A DNA stretch of 64,000 nucleotides from Syntrophaceae bacterium UBA6109 (GTDB lineage Bacteria; Desulfobacterota; Syntrophia; Syntrophales; UBA6109), in NCBI GenBank assembly GCA_002428445.1, contig DIWJ01000023.1, positions 54,642 to 118,641 on the forward strand, written 5' to 3'. Numbering within the stretch: position 1 is the first letter of the stretch; each line of letters opens with the position of its first letter. The notes below the pieces were generated by a model. It had not been told where the DNA came from, did no database searches, and saw only the letters and a list, made by a program, of their open reading frames with translations. The position numbers were made by a program, and so were the translations under genes. Below are positions 16,842 to 24,430 of the stretch, one piece after another.

Positions 16842-18571
16842 TCGTAAGAACCCTCAGGGTTTCGCCTTTGCGGAAGAAAGGCCACGGCCCATGTTCCCGG
16901 CCCCATGTGCGCCCCGGCGGTGAGGGACATGGGTTGCAGCAGAATCTCCGCCCCGGGGTGCCGCCGGGCGATCTCAGGCCTTGCCGTTCCGGCAACCCAG
17001 GAGGCGTTGTCGGTATATTCAAGCATGATGATCCCCGCACCCCCGGGAGCCTCTTCCAGTTTCTCCAGGGCAAACCGCAGCTGACCGTCCCGATTCCTGA
17101 CGACCCCGACCTTTCTTGCCCCGTCGCTCAGGGGGCTGATCACCGGCTTCATCCGCAGCATGTCGCCGGCCAGAGCGCCGGTCCTGGAGAGACGCCCCCC
17201 TGCAGCCAGGTATTGAAGCCTGTCGAGAAAGATGTACTCCTGACACCGGACCGCGGCATCGCGCGCAAAACGGACCACCGCCCCGGCATCCCCCGCCCTG
17301 CGGGAAAACCGGGCGGCTGCAAGCGCCAGGAGCCCGAGGCGACCGGAGGCCGCCCCGGTATCGAGAATCGTGAAGCGGTCATCGGGATCGTTTTGGCGCT
17401 TCCATTCTGTTGCCACGGCGCAATTTCCGGTGTAGACGGAGCCGACGCAGAGATAGAGGACCAGAGGATGGCGGTCCAGGATGCAGCGGTAACACTCGTG
17501 GCGTTCGAAAACGGACGCCTGGGATGTGGAAACCCGGTCGCCGCGGCGCATCGCCGCGTAGAGCTCACGGGGATCGAGATGGGTCTCGGGCAGCGCCGTT
17601 TCTCCAACGGTGATATAGCTGTCCAGGAGGCTCATTCCCAGTTCCGCCGCGGTTTCACGGTTCACGGAACCCGCGGCGTCCGTCACAACATGAACGGCCT
17701 GTTCGATCCTCGGCCTCCGGAAGGCGCGAACCTGGGCATCGAGATCGTCCGCGGCCCAGCGGATCACCTGCCCGACGGCGGCCAGTTCTTCCCTGGCCTT
17801 CTGCCCATCCGGGGCATGGAGATGGATTTTCACGGTGTCCCCGTCCCGGAGGATGACAAGGTTCCGGCCGACGGCGGAGAGCCGCCGGGTCGTATCCGCG
17901 TCATTGCCGTCGATCTCCAGCACCGTGTCGATGCAACATCCGGTTTCGCCCTCTTCCCGGAAAGCCGGGGAAGGACGGAGACGGCCTGCGAAGGTCTCCG
18001 AGATCGGCCGGAACGCGATGCCCTTTCCCGCAAGCGAACCGAAGAACCCCTCCAGGAAGATGAAGATTCCGAGCGCGCCGGCGTCGACGACGCCCGCCGC
18101 CTTGAGACGGGGGAGGCGTCCCGTCGTCGAGAGGACGGCTTCTTCGAGCCGCTTCAGGATACGGTCGCGCCACAGGACGCCGTGGGCCGCAGGGGGTTCA
18201 GCGAGGGCTTCGGCAAGGGCGTCGAAGACCGTCAGGATGGTTCCTGGCTTCGGATCGGCGACCGCGCGCCAGGCCCTTTCGCGTCCCAGCCGGACGGCGG
18301 CGGCAAGATCTTCAACCGAATCGGCCGTCAGGAGGCCGGAGAAAAAACGGGCGGCGATGTTGCCCGAATTCCCCCGCGCCGCAAGGAGAAGCTCCCGGAT
18401 GGTTCTTTCTCTTCCCAGAGACAGCCGGCGAAGAGGGGCAAGGCTGACGACGAGGTTCCGGCCCGTGTCGCCGTCGGCCACGGGAAAGACGTTGATCTCG
18501 TCCAGGAGGTCCGCCCAGGCGGTGAGACGCTCGATGCCGGCGATCAGGGCAGGTGCAAAGGCCGCATCCAT
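16838..18571 (-). CDS. FakA-FakB fusion: DhaL/DAK2 kinase plus DegV fatty-acid-binding protein
   Basis: The 577-residue protein joins two proteins that are normally separate. Residues 1 to about 200 are DAK2/DhaL-like: NVFPVADGDTGRNL (nucleotide and Mg site), ARGNSGNIAA and PKPGTILTV. A middle domain (about 200-290) has VKIHLHAPDG, matching the FakA linker domain. From about 295 the chain is a DegV/FakB protein: VVTDAAGSVN, DRVSTSQAS, GSVYTGNCAVA and LQYLAAGGRLSRTGAL. FakA phosphorylates fatty acids held by FakB, yielding acyl phosphate. The fusion, and PlsY at 1-528, point to an acyl-phosphate route for the product (inference). GGAGG-type spacing was not checked experimentally; the start is 1 nt from the thioesterase stop. 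Confidence 0.85.
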   Translation of the reverse strand: MDAAFAPALIAGIERLTAWADLLDEINVFPVADGDTGRNLVVSLAPLRRLSLGRERTIRELLLAARGNSGNIAARFFSGLLTADSVEDLAAAVRLGRERAWRAVADPKPGTILTVFDALAEALAEPPAAHGVLWRDRILKRLEEAVLSTTGRLPRLKAAGVVDAGALGIFIFLEGFFGSLAGKGIAFRPISETFAGRLRPSPAFREEGETGCCIDTVLEIDGNDADTTRRLSAVGRNLVILRDGDTVKIHLHAPDGQKAREELAAVGQVIRWAADDLDAQVRAFRRPRIEQAVHVVTDAAGSVNRETAAELGMSLLDSYITVGETALPETHLDPRELYAAMRRGDRVSTSQASVFERHECYRCILDRHPLVLYLCVGSVYTGNCAVATEWKRQNDPDDRFTILDTGAASGRLGLLALAAARFSRRAGDAGAVVRFARDAAVRCQEYIFLDRLQYLAAGGRLSRTGALAGDMLRMKPVISPLSDGARKVGVVRNRDGQLRFALEKLEEAPGGAGIIMLEYTDNASWVAGTARPEIARRHPGAEILLQPMSLTAGAHMGPGTWAVAFLPQRRNPEGSYE

Positions 18572-18572
18572 G

Positions 18573-18992
18573 TCAGCAACCCAGCGCCCGGCTGATCTCT
18601 TCCGGGATCGTGAAGGCCATCTCCATTTCCGGAAGGCGGACGGCGACCTGTTCCGTCGAGCCTTTGGCGCAGAGCGACCCGTCCTTGACGAGGCGGATTT
18701 CGAAGGCGACGACGATCTTGGTGCGGGCCTCCTTGACGGTGGCCCGGCAGACGAACTCGTCCCCCCGTCTCAGCGGGCGGATATGCTTGACGGCGGTGCG
18801 GATGATCGGAAAGATGTAGTTCGTCCGATCATGAAAATCGAACAGGTTCACGCCCAGGCGATCGAAGAGTTCCGAACGGGCGACGTCGAAATATTTCAGA
18901 AAATTGCCGTGCCAGACGATCTGCATCGGATCGAGATCGTAAAACGGCACCTTGAGTGTCACTTCGCAGCTCGGGCGCAATCGAGTCTCCAT
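18573..18992 (-). CDS. 4HBT-family thioesterase (second)
   Basis: The 139-residue hotdog protein contains VPFYDLDPMQIVWHGNFLKY, the 4HBT active-site stretch with the catalytic Asp. It is ApeK-like in size and context. The ATG at 18992 overlaps the ammonia-lyase stop as TGATG. A much longer frame reading upstream is only the antisense-free out-of-frame extension across the ammonia-lyase gene and is not the real start. It may release the finished chain as a free acid for the kinase encoded right after it. Confidence 0.85.
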   Translation of the reverse strand: METRLRPSCEVTLKVPFYDLDPMQIVWHGNFLKYFDVARSELFDRLGVNLFDFHDRTNYIFPIIRTAVKHIRPLRRGDEFVCRATVKEARTKIVVAFEIRLVKDGSLCAKGSTEQVAVRLPEMEMAFTIPEEISRALGC

Positions 18993-20551
18993 CAACCCTC
19001 CCCCGGAAAACCCCTCGTCGATATTCGTCCGGCCACCGCTTCGATATCCGCAGCCATGGGCCGGTCTCTGTACGTCGGCGCGGCCAGGCGGCGAAGACTT
19101 TCGATGAGGACGGCCAGGCGGGGACGATCTTCCAGGCGCCCCCGGATCTCGCAGGCCTGGGCGGCCGCCAGCAGGTGAATGGCCACGACACGTTCCGCCA
19201 GCGTACAGATGCGGGCTGCGTCCCGGGCCGCGATGGTCCCCATGCTGACCTTGTCCTGGTTGTGGGACTCCGTGGAGCGGGAAAAGGAGGCCGCGGGCAT
19301 CGTGGCCTTGAGCGCCTCCGCCGCCAGTGCGGAGGCGGTGATCGACACGGCCTTGAACCCGTGGTGATGAAGACGGGTTGCCCCTTTCAAGCGGACCAGA
19401 TCGGCGGGAAGGCCTCTGTTCACGTTGGGGTTGACCAGAAGCGCCACCTGGCGGTCGGCCATGTCCGCCACCGATGCCAGGGCCGATTTCAGGGCATCCA
19501 TGGCGAAGGCGATGTGGCCCCCGTAGAAATTTCCCCCCATGAGGGGATGGACCGCCGACGGGTCGAACAGGGGGTTGTCGTTGGCACTGTTCGCCTCGAT
19601 CTCCACCCACGGCCGGATCCACGCCAGGGCATCGTGCAGAACGCCCAGGATCTGCGGTGCGCAGCGCAGGGAATAGGGATCCTGCAAGGCCTCCGGGCTT
19701 TCCGCCTCGAGATTCGTCCCGGCGGCGCCGGCCGACAGAAGTTCGCAAAGACTCGCCGCAACATGGATCTGCCCCGGAAAGGGTTTGGCCGCCCCGATGG
19801 CGGGGTGGTAGTGGTGGGCCTTCCCTTTCATGGCATGGACGCTCAGGGCGGTGGCGGCGGTCGCCGCTTCGATCAGATGGGCCGACCTGTCGATGACGAT
19901 GGCGGCAATCCCCGTCATGACGGAGGTCCCGTTGACCATGGCCAGCGGCTCCTTCGCTTCGAAAACGTACGGCTTGAGCTTCGCCCGAAGGAGCGCCCGC
20001 GACGCTGGCATGCGCTTCCCGCGGTACCAGACCTCCCGCTCGCCCGCCAGTGCGGCCAGGACGTAGGACAGCGGCGTAAGATCGCCGGAGGCGCCCACCG
20101 ACCCCTCGGATGGGATGACCGGGGTGATTCCAAGATTGAGGAAGGCGGCAAGCTGTTCCATGAGCGGCATGGAAACCGCCGAATATCCCCGGGCCAGGCA
20201 GAGAAGCCGGCAGAGCATCGCCGCCCGCGCCTCCTCGATGCCGAGGGGCTCCCCTGTTCCGCAGCCGTGGAAACGCATGAGGTCTTCCCCTTTTTTCCGG
20301 AGAGACGCTTCGTTCAGGCGGTTCCCGCAGGACTTCCCGTATCCCGTCGTGACGCCGTAGACCGGGACGCCGGCTTCCAGCGCCTCGTGAAGCAGCCGGC
20401 GGGATCTCTCCATCCGCTTGCGAAAGGCGGCCCCGCTGCTCAAAGCGACCGGCGCCTCCCGCCGGGCCACGGCGATGATCCCGGGCAGGGATACCGCGGC
20501 ATTTCCGATGGTCACCTCGCGAATCTCTTTTCTTCTCCCCGTCACGTCCAT
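18992..20551 (-). CDS. MIO-type aromatic amino acid ammonia-lyase (or aminomutase)
   Basis: The 519-residue protein has the MIO-forming Ala-Ser-Gly at residues 154-156 within GSVGASGDLTPLSY, the catalytic YGVTTGYG loop and SRSTESHNQDKVSMGT. The selectivity pair at residues 94-95 is Phe-His (LMRFHGCGTG), unlike Ser-His of histidine ammonia-lyase or His-Leu of the known bacterial tyrosine lyase; the NQDKVS stretch also differs from the QEDHVS of histidine lyases. A Phe or Tyr substrate giving cinnamate or coumarate is therefore more likely (inference). Flexirubin-type clusters carry such lyases to make the aryl starter. It lies 27 nt after a B12-type radical SAM gene. Confidence 0.85.
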   Translation of the reverse strand: MDVTGRRKEIREVTIGNAAVSLPGIIAVARREAPVALSSGAAFRKRMERSRRLLHEALEAGVPVYGVTTGYGKSCGNRLNEASLRKKGEDLMRFHGCGTGEPLGIEEARAAMLCRLLCLARGYSAVSMPLMEQLAAFLNLGITPVIPSEGSVGASGDLTPLSYVLAALAGEREVWYRGKRMPASRALLRAKLKPYVFEAKEPLAMVNGTSVMTGIAAIVIDRSAHLIEAATAATALSVHAMKGKAHHYHPAIGAAKPFPGQIHVAASLCELLSAGAAGTNLEAESPEALQDPYSLRCAPQILGVLHDALAWIRPWVEIEANSANDNPLFDPSAVHPLMGGNFYGGHIAFAMDALKSALASVADMADRQVALLVNPNVNRGLPADLVRLKGATRLHHHGFKAVSITASALAAEALKATMPAASFSRSTESHNQDKVSMGTIAARDAARICTLAERVVAIHLLAAAQACEIRGRLEDRPRLAVLIESLRRLAAPTYRDRPMAADIEAVAGRISTRGFPGEG

Positions 20552-20578
20552 TCCTCTCCCTCGTCATGGGATCGCGCT

Positions 20579-21886
20579 CTATTGGCCGCCCTCACGGCCG
20601 GGATTGTCCCGCGATACCGGCGCGCCTTCCTCTTCGCGGCCGAAACGGCGGACCAGGAGTTCCCGCCGCCTCGGGCGGAAGGTGCCGTCCGCCTTCTCTT
20701 TGTCCACGACCTGTTTGAACAGCTTGAACATCTTGTAGCTCTGGGGTTCATCGCCGTAGAAGGTCTCCCAGGCATACGCATAGAGATCCTGGAGCCGCTC
20801 CGGACTCATCCGGCGCGGCTGGAAAACGACCCGATCGGCCGTGTACGCGTTCCAGTCATAGGTCAGTATTCTTTTTTCCCGCTCCAGATCCGCGAAGGTC
20901 CGGGTGTGGGGGAAGGGAGTGAGGATCGTGAACTCCGCCAGGTCCAGCTCGACATCCATGATGAAATCGATAAGCCGCTTGATGCCGTCCTCCGTGTGCT
21001 CGTCGAGTCCCAGGAGGACCGTCCCCTCCACGGCAATCCCGTGGTCGTGGTAGCGCCGGATGCGCCGGCGGATGTGGTCGGACGTATCGAAAACGGCCTG
21101 ATAGACGTACCAGGCTCCGGCCTGCGACGCGAGGGCCAGGACCTCATCATCCTCCTCGATGGGGTGGCAGCACCACTTCTTCTTCAGCGGAATCATCTCC
21201 CGGAAGAGGTCGATCTCCCACTGCCGGTCCTGCGCCAGGGAGTTGTCGACGATGAACAGGCGGTTGTTGTCGATGGCGGCCATCTCCGCGATCACCTGCT
21301 CAACGGGCCGGGGACGGAACCGCCGCCCGCCCAGATAGCTGACGCAGCAGGGATAGCAGTTGAAGCGGCAGCCGCGGGAGGCGTGGATGAGATCCACCAT
21401 CTGGATCCCCTTGAAGTTGTAGAGATCGCGGTTGAGGATGCCGCGGCGGGCCGGACCGATGGTGTCCATCGCCGGGTGGTCGCGGAAGAAATCGTACACC
21501 GGCTTGAGGCAGCCGCTTCTCCAATCCGCCAGGACCTGCCCCATTCTGCCCTCCGCCTCGCCGAGAAAGACGGCGTCGGCGTGCTGCATCGTCTCCTCGG
21601 CGTGGAGCATCGTCCCGATCCCCCCGCAGATCACCTTGATCCCCAGGCGGCGGTAGTGGTCTGCAATCTCCCAGCCCCTCTTCACCTGGCTGGTCAGCAT
21701 CATGGAGATCCCGACCGCATCCGGGGAGCCGCCCGAGGGAAGAGGCCCCACGTTCTCGTCGACAAATTCGACTTCCCACTCCGGAGGGAGGGCCGCCGCG
21801 AAAACGACGGGGCCGTGGGGCGGCAGGTGAAACTCCGTCTGCCGGTCCAGTTTCCTCCAGCGGGGATAGATCAAGCGAAACTTCAT
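20579..21886 (-). CDS. B12-binding-domain radical SAM protein (second)
   Basis: The 435-residue protein begins with a cobalamin-domain-like Rossmann region (MKFRLIYPRW to about 130, with DAVFLGEAEG) and then a radical SAM core with CRFNCYPCC at residues 173-181. The later region has LLGLDEHTEDG and FPHTRTFADL, typical of the B4070/B12-radical SAM class. It is distinct in sequence from the gene at 8388-9737. It lies between the ammonia-lyase gene and the lipoprotein gene in an unbroken minus-strand run. The reaction is unknown; methylation or ring chemistry on the lipid chain is possible. Confidence 0.75.
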   Translation of the reverse strand: MKFRLIYPRWRKLDRQTEFHLPPHGPVVFAAALPPEWEVEFVDENVGPLPSGGSPDAVGISMMLTSQVKRGWEIADHYRRLGIKVICGGIGTMLHAEETMQHADAVFLGEAEGRMGQVLADWRSGCLKPVYDFFRDHPAMDTIGPARRGILNRDLYNFKGIQMVDLIHASRGCRFNCYPCCVSYLGGRRFRPRPVEQVIAEMAAIDNNRLFIVDNSLAQDRQWEIDLFREMIPLKKKWCCHPIEEDDEVLALASQAGAWYVYQAVFDTSDHIRRRIRRYHDHGIAVEGTVLLGLDEHTEDGIKRLIDFIMDVELDLAEFTILTPFPHTRTFADLEREKRILTYDWNAYTADRVVFQPRRMSPERLQDLYAYAWETFYGDEPQSYKMFKLFKQVVDKEKADGTFRPRRRELLVRRFGREEEGAPVSRDNPGREGGQ

Positions 21887-21925
21887 CCCGACGTTCCTCG
21901 CAGGTCTCCGGGCATCTTACGCACG

Positions 21926-22732
21926 TCAATCCTCGATCCGCTCGGCCTCGATCAGCCTCAGATGCAGGCTGTAGGACGGCCAGCCGGTGCCCCGGATCTC
22001 CAGTTCATCCGCCAGGCCCGGCGTTTCCACGCGGGGAATGCTTACCTTTTTTCTGAGTTCTTTTCCAGACCCGTAAAGACGGATCTCCAGCGCGCCGCTT
22101 TGGCCGCTCAGGACGTCGACGAACTCTCCGCCGGGGCGTTCGAAGCGGCAGACGGTATCGCCCGCTGCCGTCCGTCCCCAGGCCGCCGGTTCCCCGCCGG
22201 GAGAGAAAAAGGCCAGGCCGATGTCTTCCGCCATCCGCCGGGCAAAGGAGGGCGCATCGAAGGGCGGTACGGCCCGGTTGACACTGAGGCTCCGGGCGTA
22301 CACGATATCGAACAGGACCAGTCCCTCGATCGTCATCAGGACCGACTGGAAACTCCCGGTCCGCGGATCGGCCGCCAGGATCCCGATGGCCATCCCTTCC
22401 CGATCGCCGGGCATGACGGCCTTCAGCGCATGCACGAGACGGTATTTGTCCTTCAGGAAGGGACGCCCGCACGCGTCCTGCGCGGCGGACTTCAGGGCCG
22501 GTTCGAGCGGCTCGATGTTCGGAAGCCCCGCACAGCCGCCGAGGGCCAGGACGGCGGCCAGGAGCGCAAGCGTGCCGACGGCTCTCAGGGTCTTCCCGGA
22601 CCGAACGGCTGTGCAAAAAGTTCCGCAGGCAGGGCGCGCGAAACGCGGGGGATGCGGCGTACTTTGCCGTACGCCGCAGGGACGAGGGGCGAAGCGCAAT
22701 GCAGCATCCGGACTTTTTGCGCGGCCGTTCAT
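21926..22732 (-). CDS. Outer-membrane-type lipoprotein with a palindromic element inside its signal-peptide region
   Basis: The protein has a strong lipoprotein signal (GTLALLAAVLALGGC) but it begins about 66 residues after the ATG. The ATG at 22732 overlaps the LolA stop as ATGA, so it is the natural start. Codons 5-40 lie inside a 108-bp inverted-repeat element whose length is a multiple of three. Without it the N-terminus would be MNGRTAVRSGKTLRAVG, an ordinary signal peptide. The mature part resembles the cluster lipoprotein (ApeN-like position beside LolA), but no family motif is certain. Whether the extended protein is still exported is open. Confidence 0.65.
   Translation of the reverse strand: MNGRAKSPDAALRFAPRPCGVRQSTPHPPRFARPACGTFCTAVRSGKTLRAVGTLALLAAVLALGGCAGLPNIEPLEPALKSAAQDACGRPFLKDKYRLVHALKAVMPGDREGMAIGILAADPRTGSFQSVLMTIEGLVLFDIVYARSLSVNRAVPPFDAPSFARRMAEDIGLAFFSPGGEPAAWGRTAAGDTVCRFERPGGEFVDVLSGQSGALEIRLYGSGKELRKKVSIPRVETPGLADELEIRGTGWPSYSLHLRLIEAERIED
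22603..22730. repeat. Palindromic MITE-like repeat with internal hairpin
   Basis: Outer inverted repeats GAACGGC (22603-22609) and GCCGTTC (22724-22730) flank inner ones, GCAAAAAGT (22613-22621) and ACTTTTTGC (22712-22720). In the centre TGCGGCGTAC (22653-22662) and GTACGCCGCA (22669-22678) form a perfect 10-bp stem with a 6-nt loop. This nested symmetry is typical of small palindromic mobile or REP-type elements. It sits at the junction of the LolA and lipoprotein genes. No target-site duplication is obvious. Confidence 0.65.
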
Positions 22733-23379
22733 TCAACCCTCAAAAACAGAGAGGCGGGCAGGGGCCGGTTGAGCCGGAACCGGCTGAATTCGAGGACGGT
22801 GAAGGCGCGCTCGTCCTCGATCATCCGGACGCTCCTGATGACGCCGGCGTGCTCCCGCGACGGGGTGAGCTCGATCTGGCGGATCATCTTTTTCCACGAA
22901 TCTTCCCTGGGGACGAGGATCACCCGCGGCTCGGGACTTTCGACCAGCGAAACGCGGAAATGGGGGTTGGCGTCGAAACGGCCCTGCTGCCAGTTGACAA
23001 TTTCCTCGAGAACGGTCTGCATGGCCGGCAGGGCGGCGCTGGCGTCCTCCCGCCAAACCTCCTTCTCCCGAAGATAGCGTTTCACGTTCCCGTCGTGCAT
23101 CATCAGGACACTCCCGACGGGGCGCTCGTACTCCCAGCGGAGCGACCTGGGGGGCTGGTAGAAGAAACGTCCTGAAGAAACGAAAGGCTTTGCCAGAATG
23201 GGAAGGGTCTTCCTCTGGACGAACTGGGCCTCGATCGACCTGATCCGGCTGGAGGCCTCGCGGAACGCCTCCCAGCTGCTCTCTGCCCGAACCGACGATG
23301 AGGACAGCAGGAGGAGCAGAGCAAGAAGGAGACCCGCCGAAAGCCCCATGATGATCGGGGAAGCGCCTACCCGCCTCAA
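22729..23379 (-). CDS. LolA-like outer-membrane lipoprotein carrier
   Basis: The 216-residue protein has a signal peptide (hydrophobic residues about 10-30, cleaved after VRA) and the LolA pattern IRSIEAQFVQRKTLP, GRFFYQPPRSLRWEYERP and SVLMMHDGNVKRY. Aryl-polyene clusters encode a dedicated LolA homologue (ApeL) thought to shuttle the lipid across the periplasm. It overlaps the FabG-type gene by ATGA at its start and the lipoprotein gene at its end, so the three are translationally coupled. Confidence 0.85.
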   Translation of the reverse strand: MRRVGASPIIMGLSAGLLLALLLLLSSSSVRAESSWEAFREASSRIRSIEAQFVQRKTLPILAKPFVSSGRFFYQPPRSLRWEYERPVGSVLMMHDGNVKRYLREKEVWREDASAALPAMQTVLEEIVNWQQGRFDANPHFRVSLVESPEPRVILVPREDSWKKMIRQIELTPSREHAGVIRSVRMIEDERAFTVLEFSRFRLNRPLPASLFLRVE

Positions 23380-24104
23380 AACATTCCCCCGTTGACGGAA
23401 ATGACCTGGCCGGTGATATAGGAGGCGTCATCGGAACAGAGGAAACGGACCACCCGCGCCACCTCCTCGGGCCGGCCGACGCGGCCCATCGGGATCATCT
23501 GTTTGATGTTCTCCACCGGGGCGCCCTTGATCATCTCCGTGTCGATGGCGCCCGGCGCCACGACGTTCACCCGGATGCCCAGACGGGCGACCTCGGAAGC
23601 CAGGGCGCGGCTGGCGCCGATCAGTCCGGCCTTGGCCGCCGCGTAGTTGGCCTGCCCCCGGTTCCCCATGAGGGCGGAGACCGACGCCAGCGAAACGATG
23701 GCTCCCTTCTTCTTCCGGAGCATCTTGCGCAGGACCGGTTTTGTCATGTTGTAGAATCCTCCCAGAGAGGTATTGATCACGGCATCCCAGTCCCTGCGGG
23801 GCATCATCAGGAAAAGGCCGTCGGCCGTGATCCCGGCGTTGTTGACCAGGGCATCGATGCGCTCCATGCGGCCGAGAAGCTCTTCCACCCGCTCCCCGGC
23901 CTCGGCGGCGTCCCCCACATCGAACCGGAGGGCCTCGCCCTGCCCGCCGGCCTCGCGGATCAGGCGCAGCGTCTCCTCCGCCGCCTCGGCATTGGCTTTG
24001 TAGGTGATGACCGGGTCGTAGCCGTTCGCGGCCAGTTCCACCGCGATCGCCCGGCCGATTCCCCGGCTTCCGCCCGTGACGATAGCCATCTTTCTATCGC
24101 TCAT
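23376..24104 (-). CDS. FabG-type 3-oxoacyl-ACP reductase (ApeQ-like)
   Basis: The 242-residue short-chain dehydrogenase has TGGSRGIGRA (NADPH loop), NNAGITADG, the catalytic serine in LASVSALMG and the YAAAK tyrosine-lysine pair. It should reduce the 3-keto group after each condensation. It is the first gene of the downstream-running operon LolA - lipoprotein - radical SAM - ammonia-lyase - thioesterase - FakAB - GT2 - exporter - acyltransferase. Confidence 0.9.
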   Translation of the reverse strand: MSDRKMAIVTGGSRGIGRAIAVELAANGYDPVITYKANAEAAEETLRLIREAGGQGEALRFDVGDAAEAGERVEELLGRMERIDALVNNAGITADGLFLMMPRRDWDAVINTSLGGFYNMTKPVLRKMLRKKKGAIVSLASVSALMGNRGQANYAAAKAGLIGASRALASEVARLGIRVNVVAPGAIDTEMIKGAPVENIKQMIPMGRVGRPEEVARVVRFLCSDDASYITGQVISVNGGMF

Positions 24105-24128
24105 GCCATCTCCTTCCGCACCCGTCTC

Positions 24129-24314
24129 CTACTTCTTTACGGCGTCCTGTACTTTCTCCCCCGCCTTCTCGAGCTGCTCTCCGGTTTTTTCTATCGCCTT
24201 GTCGACTTTCTTGCCCGCTTTCTCGACCGGGCCCTCTTTCGTACAGCCGGATAACCCCACCGCCAGGACGATCGCCATCAACGCGATGACGACACTTTGA
24301 ACCAGTCTCTTCAT
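24129..24314 (-). CDS. Small lipoprotein with amphipathic lysine-rich helix
   Basis: The 61-residue product has a signal peptide ending in VGLSGC (lipobox) and a mature part of heptad-like K/E repeats (KAGKKVDKAIEKTGEQLE), predicted to be a long amphipathic helix. GGGAGG lies 8 nt before the ATG at 24314. A longer in-frame start at 24404 is not supported. Similar entericidin-like or YtxH-like small lipoproteins are common next to envelope genes. Function unknown. Confidence 0.7.
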   Translation of the reverse strand: MKRLVQSVVIALMAIVLAVGLSGCTKEGPVEKAGKKVDKAIEKTGEQLEKAGEKVQDAVKK

Positions 24315-24430
24315 TGGCATCCTCCCGTCCAAGGTCCCTCTATGTTCGCGGGGACGGCAAACACCATGGCCTTCCCCCCTGTCGCCGGCAGCGCCCGCCT
24401 GCATCAGGCGGGGCGCCGGGCTTGCCGGTT

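Noticed and set aside
18956..23077. A very long plus-strand open frame (over 1300 codons) opposite the ammonia-lyase, radical SAM and lipoprotein genes
   Set aside because: It is the GC-rich antisense of well-supported minus-strand genes, has no domain motifs and no ribosome site. Similar antisense frames across 1-26 kb were ignored for the same reason.
1..24104. Reading the cluster as a ladderane-type cluster
   Set aside because: Radical SAM plus FabF/FabZ/ACP recalls ladderane candidates, but the ammonia-lyase, AMP-ligase, MMPL exporter, LolA, GT2 and acyltransferase fit the aryl-polyene toolkit better. No phytoene-desaturase-like gene is visible.
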